Source of the DNA: Enterococcaceae bacterium OF42-14pH9A | GTDB taxonomy: Bacteria; Bacillota; Bacilli; Lactobacillales; Enterococcaceae | DNA length: 64,000 nt | Reading direction: 5' to 3' | Assembly: GCA_027692465.1 (NCBI GenBank) | Contig: JAQEYU010000002.1 | Coordinates: 1-64,000, forward strand | Part shown: piece by piece, positions 43,471 through 52,288 of the stretch | Numbering within the stretch: the stretch's first letter is position 1 | Layout: every line of letters begins with the position of its first letter | Translations under genes and position numbers: made by a program | Notes under the pieces: generated by a model | Databases searched by the model: none | Seen by the model: the letters and a program-made list of their open reading frames with translations, nothing else | What the model was told of the DNA's origin: nothing

Positions 43471-44586
43471 TCATGCCGGCTGCCAATCAAATGTCCCCGG
43501 CGGTGCTTTTTCAGAGCGGATCTGAATCGTTGCAGTTTCCTCCGGCAGCGGTTGACGAATATCGTAAAGCCGCCAGCCGTTTGCCGCTTCCCCGCCCCAA
43601 AGCAGCTCCAAAGTTCCTTCTGTCGGCGAGAGAATCATGCTCTTGGTTGTCCCGAAAAATTCATCAAAGAAATGACAGCAGAGCCCTTCAGGATATGCCG
43701 CCGTCAGCAGCTCCCGAAGCTGGCTGCGGCTGATGTTTACTTGGCCCTGCAGCTGCTGTTCAATAAAACGGTACCTGACGGCAGAATGCTGCATCTGCTG
43801 CGGTTCGCGGCGGCTGATTGCCGGCAGCAGGGCATGATTGGTGGCATAAAGCAGCTGCTGTTCAGTATCACCGTCGATCACTTTTACGCCACGGCTGCCA
43901 TCCAGGGTTTCATACAAGGCAGCTTTGCCTGATTTATCCAACAGCATCAAGTTTAAATTGTAAGCAATGGGCATCTCTGCCAAATAAGCCAGCGCTTCGT
44001 CGACTGTTCGACAATTTTCCAGCAGGCTGCGGATCACCACCCAAAACTGCAGACCCTTGAGCTTTGGTGCCCGCATGTAGCTGTCCGCTCCTACCGGAAA
44101 CCCGCAGGAGCTCATAGTAACCGCCAAACCGGCCTCGTTGAACCCATCGTCCCGGCCGAAATGCAGAACACTGGTGCCCAGGTGGGTATAGCGCCCGTTC
44201 ACCGCTGTCTTGATCAGACAGAAATCTTCGGTCCGCTGGCTGAACTCGTAATTGCGGGCCAAAAGCGGAACACCGGTCGCGCTGATTTTCGGCAAAACAG
44301 CGATCTGACTGCAGCGGGGCATAAGATAGGTCATACTGTAAAACAGCAACTGCTCCGGCGGCACTTGCAGGACATCGGCACAACCCGCCAGCTCCTCAGT
44401 CAGTCCGGGGCACCAGCGATCAAAAAGCAGCATCGCTTCTCTGGCATCCCTCGAGCTGAAAGCTGACTTTTGTTTCGTGTGAAGTTCCACGAGCCCCGGA
44501 AACCGTTTAATTCTCGCACCGGACTGCCGACCGATCTCGTAACTGCTGCCGGACAACTCCAACGTATGGGTTTTTAGTGTTTCCAT
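43471..44586 (-). CDS. C45-family (acyl-CoA:6-APA acyltransferase-like) Ntn hydrolase
   Basis: 371 residues. The first 90 residues, with SSYEIGRQSGARIKRFPG and the alpha-domain, precede MPRCSQIAV, where Cys (about 92) should become the N-terminal nucleophile after self-cleavage. ARNYEFSQ and the VTMSSCGFPVG stretch follow as in the penicillin-acyltransferase/choloylglycine group. Bacterial C45 proteins hydrolyse or exchange amide-linked acyl groups; the substrate here is unknown. The start at 44586 follows GAGGAGG. It leads a two-gene unit with the AraC/GyrI regulator. Confidence 0.82.
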   Translation of the reverse strand: METLKTHTLELSGSSYEIGRQSGARIKRFPGLVELHTKQKSAFSSRDAREAMLLFDRWCPGLTEELAGCADVLQVPPEQLLFYSMTYLMPRCSQIAVLPKISATGVPLLARNYEFSQRTEDFCLIKTAVNGRYTHLGTSVLHFGRDDGFNEAGLAVTMSSCGFPVGADSYMRAPKLKGLQFWVVIRSLLENCRTVDEALAYLAEMPIAYNLNLMLLDKSGKAALYETLDGSRGVKVIDGDTEQQLLYATNHALLPAISRREPQQMQHSAVRYRFIEQQLQGQVNISRSQLRELLTAAYPEGLCCHFFDEFFGTTKSMILSPTEGTLELLWGGEAANGWRLYDIRQPLPEETATIQIRSEKAPPGTFDWQPA

Positions 44587-44725
44587 AGTTCTCCTCCTCA
44601 TCTCGACTGCACATCGGCTGCTTTCTGACCTCAGTTTAGCAGGAGAAAAAGGGGGATGCATGATATTTTCTGCGGTTTTTTACTGCAGTAAGACAGCGGC
44701 TAATCCAGACAGCCAGCCACACCTC

Positions 44726-45448
44726 TTAAAATAGTTTTTTCCCTTCCAGTCGGCTGATATCCAGCTCTTTGGCCAGTGCACTCTGCTTGAAGGGGTTGAC
44801 TTTTTGGATGAGCCCGTCTTTTTTAAACAGCGTGCCGGTACTTTTGAACCAGAATGTGACATCTGCCGCCAAACACTGTTGTTGCAGATCCAAGATCCAC
44901 TCATAATCACAGACTCGTCCGTTGCGGCCGGATTCGCCGCTGACAGACACGTGATCGATTTCAGACAGATACGGCGTCAAGTCGATTGCCTCCAGCAAAG
45001 GAGCCGCAGCGACAAATCGCCGTTTCATCGGTTGAGCCAAAAACAGTGGCAGCCGTTGATCCGCCAACTGCTGAGTTTCTACTGAGCAGCCGATATTCAC
45101 ATTGTCATAGCCCGCCCCCCAATCCTCCGGCAGCGAAACAGTGAAACGATCAATCCGCTTGGTCAGAATCAAAAAATCGATATCCTGCCGCTCCTTGATC
45201 ATCTGCCACGCCTGCTTGCGCCACTCGTCGGCTTCAGGAAGAAAAAAATCCGTCGCAAAACAAGTCGCCAAGATCTTATCTCCCTTAATACTGTATTCGC
45301 CTTTTTTATTACGTCGCACCGGCCAGTCGAATTTTTCGGTTTGCGTGATGGTGTTTTGGCCATAACGCTTGGCTGTCGGACCATAAAAATAACAATTCGC
45401 GCAGCCCGTACTGGCGGGATAGCAACCAGTCCAAGGTTCCCAGTTCAT
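44726..45448 (-). CDS. DUF5131 (phage Gp37/Gp68-like) protein
   Basis: 240 residues. The N-terminus WEPWTGCYPASTGCANCYFYG carries three cysteines arranged like a radical-SAM-type or metal cluster, and the VSVSGESG stretch near 170 is a family hallmark. Related proteins occur in phages and chromosomes, and their function is unknown. No other phage gene is near. The start is the first ATG. Confidence 0.8.
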   Translation of the reverse strand: MNWEPWTGCYPASTGCANCYFYGPTAKRYGQNTITQTEKFDWPVRRNKKGEYSIKGDKILATCFATDFFLPEADEWRKQAWQMIKERQDIDFLILTKRIDRFTVSLPEDWGAGYDNVNIGCSVETQQLADQRLPLFLAQPMKRRFVAAAPLLEAIDLTPYLSEIDHVSVSGESGRNGRVCDYEWILDLQQQCLAADVTFWFKSTGTLFKKDGLIQKVNPFKQSALAKELDISRLEGKKLF

Positions 45449-45637
45449 AGTTTTACCTCCCTATACACACTAAGTTTCACCTCAAATTCTAAAGAAGTTC
45501 GGCAGCGCTGTCAAAAACAGAAGGCTCGTTTAATCGGGTTTATTTAAATGTCAGTAAGTCTGCCGGCTTTGAACAGGTTGTTTTCATTGCCAAACAGATG
45601 GTGCCTGCTTTTTTCGCCTGGCTGAGATCAGCTGCAG

Positions 45638-45676
45638 CAAAAAACCGGCTCTGTCTATGCAAAGCCGGTCATTTTT
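45638..45676 (-). terminator. Terminator after dapF
   Basis: ACCGGCTTTGC and GAGCCGGTTTTTT arms on the minus strand. The remainder of the 45449-45729 gap shows nothing else. Confidence 0.8.
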
Positions 45677-45729
45677 GCTGAGTTAGGACTGCTGCAGAAG
45701 CCGTCCTTTCACAGCTGTCTGATGTTTTT

Positions 45730-46608
45730 TTAGCCCCAGGTCAAGTCCTCATCGGTAATGGTGCCCCGCACAACAATGTTGGTGTCACCGATCAGATTCA
45801 GCTGGCGGCCCTTGACTTCGACTTCCAGCAGACCGCCGGGCACCGCCAGACGGATTGGACCGACGTCAGGAGCCGCCAGTCCCCGTTGAACCAGTGCATA
45901 AGCTACCGAACCGGAACCGGTCCCGCAGGCCAAGGTGAAATCTTCCACGCCCCGCTCAAAGGTGCGGACCAACACCGGTTCAGCAGGGTTTTCAGACAGC
46001 GCAAAGAAATTCACGTTGGCCCCTTTGGGAAGTAGACTCCACCAGCGAAAGGCTTCTGCCAACGAACGCAGCTGCTCTGCTGTTTGTTGGGCCAGATCCG
46101 GACAGCTGATCACCAAATGAGGAATCGCCGGCTCACCCAGATCCACATGATCGGCAAATTCGATCCCCTCTGTGGCGACCGGCTCACCATTTTTGTCGGT
46201 CAGCGCTGCAAGCGGCAGCTCTTTTTGATAAGCAGAGGGTGGGTTGAGGCGGACTTGGTAGCGGCGCTCCCCCAGTCGCCAAGCCGGCACCGGACCAGCC
46301 ATCGTGTCGATGACCATGGCCGCCCCGGCGATCTGTTGTTCATAGGCATAGCGGGCCAGACAACGGGCTCCGTTGCCGCACATTTCGGCTTCGCTGCCGT
46401 CCGCATTGAAGAAACGCATCCGCAGATCTGCGCCCTCCGACACCGGCGCTTCCACCACCATCAAAGCATCGCCGCCAACCGAAACTTTTCTTTGACAGAC
46501 TCGGCGGGCGAGCTGCTGCAGTTGTTTTTCATTATAGCCGCGGGTCCGGTTATCTATCACAATAAAATCATTGCCGGCCCCCTGCATCTTGAAAAAAGCC
46601 AGAGTCAT
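45730..46608 (-). CDS. dapF: Diaminopimelate epimerase
   Basis: Converts LL- to meso-diaminopimelate. The 292 residues open with FFKMQGAGNDFIVID; the two catalytic cysteines are in EMCGNGARC (near 75) and LACGTGSGSVA (near 225). It lies six bases after lysA on the same strand and before a terminator, so lysA-dapF form one transcript that makes both the wall precursor and lysine. Confidence 0.95.
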   Translation of the reverse strand: MTLAFFKMQGAGNDFIVIDNRTRGYNEKQLQQLARRVCQRKVSVGGDALMVVEAPVSEGADLRMRFFNADGSEAEMCGNGARCLARYAYEQQIAGAAMVIDTMAGPVPAWRLGERRYQVRLNPPSAYQKELPLAALTDKNGEPVATEGIEFADHVDLGEPAIPHLVISCPDLAQQTAEQLRSLAEAFRWWSLLPKGANVNFFALSENPAEPVLVRTFERGVEDFTLACGTGSGSVAYALVQRGLAAPDVGPIRLAVPGGLLEVEVKGRQLNLIGDTNIVVRGTITDEDLTWG

Positions 46609-46614
46609 TTTCCC

Positions 46615-47913
46615 TCACAATCCTTCCGGTAAACATTCATTTTGAATCATTTGCGCGTAAGTTTGACGCTTGACGATTAGCTGATCGACACCGTCTTTCA
46701 CCAGAACCACCGCCGGGATCGGCAGTTTGTTGTAATTGGAGGCCATCGAGTAGCCATATGCTCCCGTAGCAAAAGTGGCAAAAATATCACCGGTGGCCAC
46801 CGGTGCCGTCGCCAGATCCTTCACCAGGATATCCGTGCTTTCGCAGGCTTTTCCGGAGATAGTCACAACTTCGGTCAATGCCTGATCTGCTTTATTGGCG
46901 ATCAGACCGGTATAATCCGCCTGATAAAGACCGGGACGGATATTGTCGGTCATCCCCCCGTCGATTGAGGCATAGGTGCGGATCCCCGGCAGTTCTTTGA
47001 TACTTCCGACAGTGTGCAGCGTGATACCCGCTTCGGCAACGATACTGCGGCCGGGCTCAATCACGATCGCCGGACGGGTCAGTTCGTTTGCGGCACAGAA
47101 GGCTTCCGTCAAAGCCATCAGCGGCTCCAAGAAGTAAGCATACGGCTGCCGGATATCCCCTTCGACATATTTCACTCCGAAACCGCCGCCATAATTCAGT
47201 TCCCGGATCTCGTAGTCGCAGCGTTCTTTGACCGCCAGTGCCAGATGCAGCGCAACCTTGGCAGCGGCCAGATGTGTGCTGTTGTCTGCCAGCTGACTGC
47301 CGATATGGAAATGAAAGCCTACAAAGTCTGCGTATTCAGAAGCAATTGCCGCTTTAATCTGAGGAAACAGAATCTCGGGATTCAGCGGGATGCCGAACTT
47401 GGAATCCTTTTGGCCGGTAGAGATGAAGTCGTGGGTATCGGCTTTGATTTCCGGTGTAATCCGAAAGAGAATCCGCGTGGTCTGCCCCAGAGCCCGACAG
47501 ATGTCTTCGATCAATGCCAGCTCCTGCAACCCGTCCACGATGATTCGGCCGACACCGTATTCGATGGCCAGTTCCAGCTCTTCGCGGGACTTGTTGTTGC
47601 CGTTGAATTCGATCTGCTCAGCGGGGAAATCCGCTTTGATAGCTGTGTAGAGCTCGCCGCCGGACACCACATCCAGCGCCAGGCCCTCTCTGGCCATCAG
47701 TCGGCACATAGCCAAGGTGGAGAAGGCTTTGCTGGCATAAGCTGCCCGCACATTTTCATATTTATCCAGAAAATCCCGATGCAGCTCGTCCGTCCGTTCC
47801 AAAACAGCATTTTCCGAAATTACATAAAGGGGAGTCCCGTATTTTTCCGCCAATGCCACAGTATCACAGCCGTCCCAATATAAATGTCCGTTTTTAATCG
47901 TTTTGATAGTCAT
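46615..47913 (-). CDS. lysA: Diaminopimelate decarboxylase
   Basis: Last step of lysine synthesis; PLP enzyme of alanine-racemase fold, 432 residues. The cofactor lysine is in AYASKAFS near 58, the glycine-rich phosphate loop is NYGGGFGVKY near 225, and GKACESTDIL near 350 holds the substrate cysteine. The start at 47913 follows AAGGAGCGG. dapF follows. The presence of lysA indicates lysine synthesis and not only diaminopimelate for the wall. Confidence 0.96.
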   Translation of the reverse strand: MTIKTIKNGHLYWDGCDTVALAEKYGTPLYVISENAVLERTDELHRDFLDKYENVRAAYASKAFSTLAMCRLMAREGLALDVVSGGELYTAIKADFPAEQIEFNGNNKSREELELAIEYGVGRIIVDGLQELALIEDICRALGQTTRILFRITPEIKADTHDFISTGQKDSKFGIPLNPEILFPQIKAAIASEYADFVGFHFHIGSQLADNSTHLAAAKVALHLALAVKERCDYEIRELNYGGGFGVKYVEGDIRQPYAYFLEPLMALTEAFCAANELTRPAIVIEPGRSIVAEAGITLHTVGSIKELPGIRTYASIDGGMTDNIRPGLYQADYTGLIANKADQALTEVVTISGKACESTDILVKDLATAPVATGDIFATFATGAYGYSMASNYNKLPIPAVVLVKDGVDQLIVKRQTYAQMIQNECLPEGL

Positions 47914-48065
47914 CTCGTCCGCTCCTTTTTTGATAAGTTTCGTGCTTACATCTGAGCAGGTTTCCCACACTCTTTTTCACTGGAATCCTGCCGCTGTAAA
48001 ATTATCCAGATTGCTTATTTCTTCGGTAAAAACCGCAGCTCGTCGGTCTTTTCCGCAGACAGGCC

Positions 48066-49223
48066 TTAGTTTTCATTCAACCGTTGCAAAAACTCCCGGT
48101 AACATTGGATTCCTCCCAAGAGATCGGCTTCGTCAAATTGCAGTCGGCTGCTGTGGAGAGGATGCGTCCAGCCTTTTTCTTCGTTACGGATTCCCACAAA
48201 GAAAAATAATCCCGGCACAACTTGCTGATACATAGAAAAGTCTTCTGCCAACATATACGGTGGGGTTTCCTGATAGCTGTCGCCGGCAATCTCCGCCAGG
48301 ACTGCGGCCAGCTGCGGATCGTTGTCCACCACCCGGTACATATGATTGAAACAGACCTCTGCGGTACAGCCGTATCCGGCAGCCACTCCGGCAGCAATCT
48401 CTTCGATCCGTTGCACCAGAGTTTCATAAACCGGATCGGAAAAAGCCCGCATCGTTCCCTCAATCGTCACCTGACCGGGAATGATGTTCATGGCTTCACC
48501 GCCATAAATCTTGCCAAAGGTTAAAACAGCCGGCTCCAGTGGCGACAGGTTACGGGCAACGACGGTATGCAGCGCCTGGACGACCGCACTCATGGCCAAA
48601 ATTGCATCGTGCCCCTGCTGCGGCTGCGCACCGTGAGCACTCAGCCCCCGGATCGTAATGGTGACCTCCCCGTTTCTGGCCATCATCGCGCCGGAACGAC
48701 AGGCAATCACCCCGGAGTCAAATTCCGGAAAAACATGCAGCCCGATAATCTGCTGAACACCCAGTTCACTCAGAACGCCGGCCTCGATTAATAACTGCGC
48801 ACCGCCGGGACCTTCTTCTGCCGGCTGAAACAATAAGACCACTCGACCACGAACCGCTTCCGGATGTTCCGCCAAAAATTTGGCAAATCCCAAAAGTGTC
48901 GCCATATGCCCGTCATGGCCACAGGCGTGCATTTTGCCAAGGTGACGGGAGGCAAAGTCGACACCGGTTTCTTCCGTCACCGGCAGCCCGTCGATATCTG
49001 TGCGAAAGGCAATAGTCCTGCCGGGATGCTCGCCATCCACCACGACTACCAAGCCCGTCTCCAGCGGCTGACGGATATCGGTGAAGCCCAGCTGTGTCAA
49101 TTCCCGCTTCAGATAAGCCGTCGTATCAAATTCCTCCAACCCCAGCTCCGGAATCTGATGCAGTTCCCTGCGCCAGCGGATCACCTCCGGCAAATATACT
49201 TGGATCGCCTTTTCGATTTTCAT
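48066..49223 (-). CDS. N-acetyldiaminopimelate deacetylase (M20 amidohydrolase)
   Basis: 385 residues. The M20 peptidase metal site is visible as HACGHDGHMATLLG near 95-108, the catalytic FQPAEEGPGGAQ near 132 and a later His in the SAHGAQPQQGHD stretch. It would remove acetate from N-acetyl-LL-diaminopimelate in the acetylase pathway, which fits dapH nearby. Other M20 amidohydrolases act on N-acyl amino acids, so the call rests on context. The start at 49223 follows GGGGG; a TTG six codons upstream is open. A promoter lies 60 bases upstream. Confidence 0.85.
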   Translation of the reverse strand: MKIEKAIQVYLPEVIRWRRELHQIPELGLEEFDTTAYLKRELTQLGFTDIRQPLETGLVVVVDGEHPGRTIAFRTDIDGLPVTEETGVDFASRHLGKMHACGHDGHMATLLGFAKFLAEHPEAVRGRVVLLFQPAEEGPGGAQLLIEAGVLSELGVQQIIGLHVFPEFDSGVIACRSGAMMARNGEVTITIRGLSAHGAQPQQGHDAILAMSAVVQALHTVVARNLSPLEPAVLTFGKIYGGEAMNIIPGQVTIEGTMRAFSDPVYETLVQRIEEIAAGVAAGYGCTAEVCFNHMYRVVDNDPQLAAVLAEIAGDSYQETPPYMLAEDFSMYQQVVPGLFFFVGIRNEEKGWTHPLHSSRLQFDEADLLGGIQCYREFLQRLNEN

Positions 49224-49282
49224 CCTGTGGCCCCCGTCCAAAAAATTGTGTTTTTTTTCGTTAAATGATGATATTTCATCCT

Positions 49283-49311
49283 ATTATATTGTATAATTCA
49301 TGTAATATCGA
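49283..49311 (-). promoter_or_regulatory. Promoter of the deacetylase gene
   Basis: TCGATA (49306-49311) and TATAAT (49283-49288), 17 bases apart on the minus strand, in the A+T-rich gap divergent to dapA. Confidence 0.6.
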
Positions 49312-49482
49312 GATTTTTTGTAAAAAAAATCATTTTCAGAATAGTTTTCAAATTTATCAATGAAAATTTGCAGGACTTTCTGATACACTGGTTACAAAGA
49401 CCGTAAAAACAACGGAAAAACGAAAAGCAACCGACTGTCACCTTCACAGAACAGTCGGCACACAGAGAAAGGTTGGGTTACA

Positions 49483-50364
49483 ATGGGGATTTTCACAGGG
49501 GCGGGCGTAGCGTTGGTCACACCGATGAACACAGACGGGACCGTCAATTTCGAACAACTGAAGGCACTGGTGGAGTGGCATGTCCAACAAGGGACTGACG
49601 CCATCATCGCCTGCGGGACCACCGGGGAAGCATCGACTCTTAAAGACGAAGAACACATCGCCGTCATCGAGACCGTAGTCAAACAAGCAGCCGGCCGAAT
49701 CCCGGTCATCGGCGGTACCGGCTCCAATGATACGCAGCATGGGATTCACCTGTCTGTCGAAGCCGAACGGGTTGGCGCAGATGCCCTGTTGGTGGTGACA
49801 CCTTATTACAATAAGGCCACCGACAAAAGTCTGATCAAGCATTACGAAGCCATCTGCGAGCGGGTTTCGATCCCGGTGATCCTCTACTCGATCGCCGGTC
49901 GTACCGGTCTGAATCTGACGCCGGCAATGGTGGCCCGCCTTAAAGAGATTCCGAACGTCCAGGGAATCAAAGAAGCCAGCGGAAACATCTCTCAGATTGT
50001 CGAAGTCTGCAAATTGGCCGATGAAAACTTCCAGGTCTACTCCGGCAATGACGATCAGGTGCTGCCTCTTTTGTCTGTAGGCGGCAGCGGCGTGATCTCC
50101 ACCATCGCCAATCTCCTGCCGTCAGAAACTTCCAAGATGGTCCACGATTATCTGGAAGGAAACTGGGAAGCTGCCAAAAAGACCCAGTTGGCCCAGCTGC
50201 CTTTGATCAATGCCATCTTCAAAGAGGTCAATCCGGTGCCGGTGAAAGCCGCCGTCTCTCTGCTGGGTAAATGCGACATGAACTACCGCCTCCCGCTGGA
50301 CACACCGGAAGAGGATACGTTAGACTTGTTGAAACAGGAAATGACGGCATACGGTCTGCTGTAA
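49483..50364 (+). CDS. dapA: 4-Hydroxy-tetrahydrodipicolinate synthase
   Basis: Condenses pyruvate with aspartate semialdehyde. The 293-residue barrel has CGTTGEASTL near 44, the proton-relay tyrosine in VVTPYYNK and VILYSIAGRTG, and the Schiff-base lysine in GIKEASG near 163. First of dapA-dapB-dapH on the plus strand. GAAAGG stands before the ATG. A small stem-loop precedes it (CCGACTGT/ACAGTCGG, 49430-49458). No lysine riboswitch or T-box was recognised. Confidence 0.96.
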   Translation: MGIFTGAGVALVTPMNTDGTVNFEQLKALVEWHVQQGTDAIIACGTTGEASTLKDEEHIAVIETVVKQAAGRIPVIGGTGSNDTQHGIHLSVEAERVGADALLVVTPYYNKATDKSLIKHYEAICERVSIPVILYSIAGRTGLNLTPAMVARLKEIPNVQGIKEASGNISQIVEVCKLADENFQVYSGNDDQVLPLLSVGGSGVISTIANLLPSETSKMVHDYLEGNWEAAKKTQLAQLPLINAIFKEVNPVPVKAAVSLLGKCDMNYRLPLDTPEEDTLDLLKQEMTAYGLL

Positions 50365-50389
50365 TTTTGGAAAACATGAACACTTTGCG

Positions 50390-50424
50390 GCAGACGGAAG
50401 CGACTGCCGGGCGCTTCCGTCTGC
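50390..50424 (+). other. Strong stem-loop between dapA and dapB
   Basis: GCAGACGGAAGCG and CGCTTCCGTCTGC are perfect 13-base arms with a 9-base loop. The T run comes only 16 bases later, so it is more likely an mRNA-stability or attenuation element than a full terminator. Confidence 0.6.
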
Positions 50425-50473
50425 CCGGCCGGTCCGCCTGCTGTTTTTTTGATACGGAAATGGAGGAATTTTC

Positions 50474-51232
50474 ATGAAAAAAATTATCTTAAGCGGCGTT
50501 CATGGCCGCATGGGGAAAGTCTTACAAGAACAGATTGCTGCTGATCCGCAGCTGACCATCACAGCCGGGATCGATCAACACCCGGAGATTTCGGCAGACT
50601 TTCCGGTTTATCAAACAGCAGCCGAGATTACCGAGCCCGCTGACGTGGTGATCGACTTTTCCCATCATTCCGTCGTACCGGCTCTGATCAATGCCTGCGT
50701 GGAAAAAGAATTGCCCCTGGTTGTGGCTACTACCGGCCTGGACAATGAAACCAAGGCCATGCTGCAGGTAGCGGCCAAAGTCATCCCAATCTTCGTCTCC
50801 GCCAATATGTCTCTTGGAATCAACGTCCTGATCAAAGCGCTGCAATCCGTGAGCCCGGCCTTGGAAGCCGACTTCAACATAGAAATCATCGAAAAGCACC
50901 ACAATCAGAAAAAAGATGCCCCCAGCGGCACCGCACTGCTTTTGGCAGATGCAATCAATGACTCCTTGGCTGAGCCCAAAACGTATATCTACGGCCGCCA
51001 TGGTCTCGAATTGGAGAATCCTTTAAGTGAAATGGGCATCCATGCGGTCCGGGGCGGAACGATTCCCGGCGAGCACACGGTATTATACGCCGGTCCCGAC
51101 GAGATTATCGAGCTCAAACATACCGCTTTGTCCCGCGATATCTTTGCCAACGGTGCGCTGAAAGCCGGCGTCTTTTTGGCGGAGCAGCCGGCGGGAATGT
51201 ATGATATGCAGGACCTGCTGAACCAAAACTGA
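50474..51232 (+). CDS. dapB: 4-Hydroxy-tetrahydrodipicolinate reductase
   Basis: Second step of the shared diaminopimelate pathway, NAD(P)H-dependent. The 252 residues include the nucleotide loop GVHGRMGK (8-15), the DFSHHSV region near 62, and the signature EKHHNQKKDAPSGTA near 141. A good site (GGAGG) precedes the ATG. Second gene of dapA-dapB-dapH. Confidence 0.96.
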   Translation: MKKIILSGVHGRMGKVLQEQIAADPQLTITAGIDQHPEISADFPVYQTAAEITEPADVVIDFSHHSVVPALINACVEKELPLVVATTGLDNETKAMLQVAAKVIPIFVSANMSLGINVLIKALQSVSPALEADFNIEIIEKHHNQKKDAPSGTALLLADAINDSLAEPKTYIYGRHGLELENPLSEMGIHAVRGGTIPGEHTVLYAGPDEIIELKHTALSRDIFANGALKAGVFLAEQPAGMYDMQDLLNQN

Positions 51233-51284
51233 ACCGCCCCTTAGCCTAACCTGATCTGAAATCTTGAAAATTGGAGTGACTCAC

Positions 51285-51992
51285 ATGGAATTTTCCGATC
51301 CTTATGAACTGGCCCGTTACATCAAAAACGCTGAAAAAGCCACCCCGGTCAAAGCCTATCTGCAAGGCGATCTCAGCTCGGCTGCCCCGGTAGAAAACGT
51401 CAAACTCTTCGGTACCGGTGATTTCTGGTTTGCTGTCGGTGACCAAGAGCCCGTCAGCATTTTTTTGGAAACCAATGCCTCTTTAATCAGCGAGAGCTAT
51501 CTGGAGAACGACCGCCGCAATTCCGCCATCCCGCTGCTGGATCTCACCACTGTTGATGCCCGCATCGAGCCCGGCGCTTTCATTCGCGACCAGGTGATGA
51601 TTGGCAAAAATGCCGTCGTGATGATGGGGGCTGTCATCAATATCGGTGCCGTCATCGGCGCCGAATCCATGATTGATATGGGGGCGGTCCTCGGCGCCCG
51701 GGCTACAGTTGGTAAACGGGCCCACGTCGGTGCAGGCGCTGTGCTGGCAGGCGTACTGGAGCCGCCGTCAGCTGATCCGGTCGTGGTCGAAGATGACGTC
51801 CTGATTGGTGCCAATGCTGTCGTCTTGGAAGGCGTGCGGGTCGGCCGGGGTGCAGTCGTAGCTGCCGGTTCCGTTGTCACCGCAAACGTTCCCGCTGGCG
51901 CAGTCGTCGCCGGCTCCCCCGCCAAAGTCATCAAGATGAAGGACGAAAAAACCGCCGCTAAAACCGAATTTTTGGATGATTTGCGGGGGTAG
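51285..51992 (+). CDS. dapH: Tetrahydrodipicolinate N-acetyltransferase
   Basis: Transfers acetyl from acetyl-CoA to tetrahydrodipicolinate. 235 residues: a helical N-terminal part (to about 85), then left-handed beta-helix hexapeptide repeats (for example [19 protein letters not shown]) and the [27 protein letters not shown] closing turn. With the M20 deacetylase this marks the acetylase branch; the aminotransferase of that branch is not in the window. GGAGTGA precedes the ATG at 51285. Confidence 0.94.
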   Translation: MEFSDPYELARYIKNAEKATPVKAYLQGDLSSAAPVENVKLFGTGDFWFAVGDQEPVSIFLETNASLISESYLENDRRNSAIPLLDLTTVDARIEPGAFIRDQVMIGKNAVVMMGAVINIGAVIGAESMIDMGAVLGARATVGKRAHVGAGAVLAGVLEPPSADPVVVEDDVLIGANAVVLEGVRVGRGAVVAAGSVVTANVPAGAVVAGSPAKVIKMKDEKTAAKTEFLDDLRG

Positions 51993-52022
51993 TCTTACAT
52001 CCCATTACGCTCCTTCTTGATA

Positions 52023-52073
52023 AAAAAAGCAGCAGCCTTTTTCCGTTGTGCTGGAAAGGGCTGCTGCTTTTTA
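52023..52073 (+). terminator. Terminator of the dapA-dapB-dapH operon
   Basis: AAAAAGCAGCAGCC and GGCTGCTGCTTTTT arms enclose a second CTTTTTCC/GGAAAGG stem. Confidence 0.9.
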
Positions 52074-52134
52074 ATTAGCGACTGACAAATACAGTCTGCT
52101 TCTTCAAGGAGGTCTGGAAACTTCCTAGTGTTCC

Positions 52135-52200
52135 ATCCAGACAAAATCAAAATAATCTATCTGAAGACTTCGGAGCCAGTTGGCATGTCAGTCAGATTCG
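52135..52200 (+). repeat. Diverged repeat shared with 19278-19340
   Basis: Aligns with the minus strand of the long MITE copy over about 65 bases. A related short stem, GGTCTGGAAAC...CCATCCAGAC, lies just before it at 52111-52141. The rest of the 52074-52288 gap holds nothing recognisable. Confidence 0.45.
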
Positions 52201-52288
52201 GTTAGTTTTCTGATCATTCTTTTTGCCACCCTTACGCTTATCTGACGCATAAATTGTACTTTAACCGCCCAACAGTCGGGACGTTTTT

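Noticed and set aside
44726..45448. Prophage remnant suggested by the Gp37/Gp68-like gene
   Set aside because: No integrase, portal, tail or attachment site is near; the family is also chromosomal.
49312..49482. Lysine riboswitch or T-box upstream of dapA
   Set aside because: The region is A+T-rich with one small stem (49430-49458); none of the conserved elements is present.
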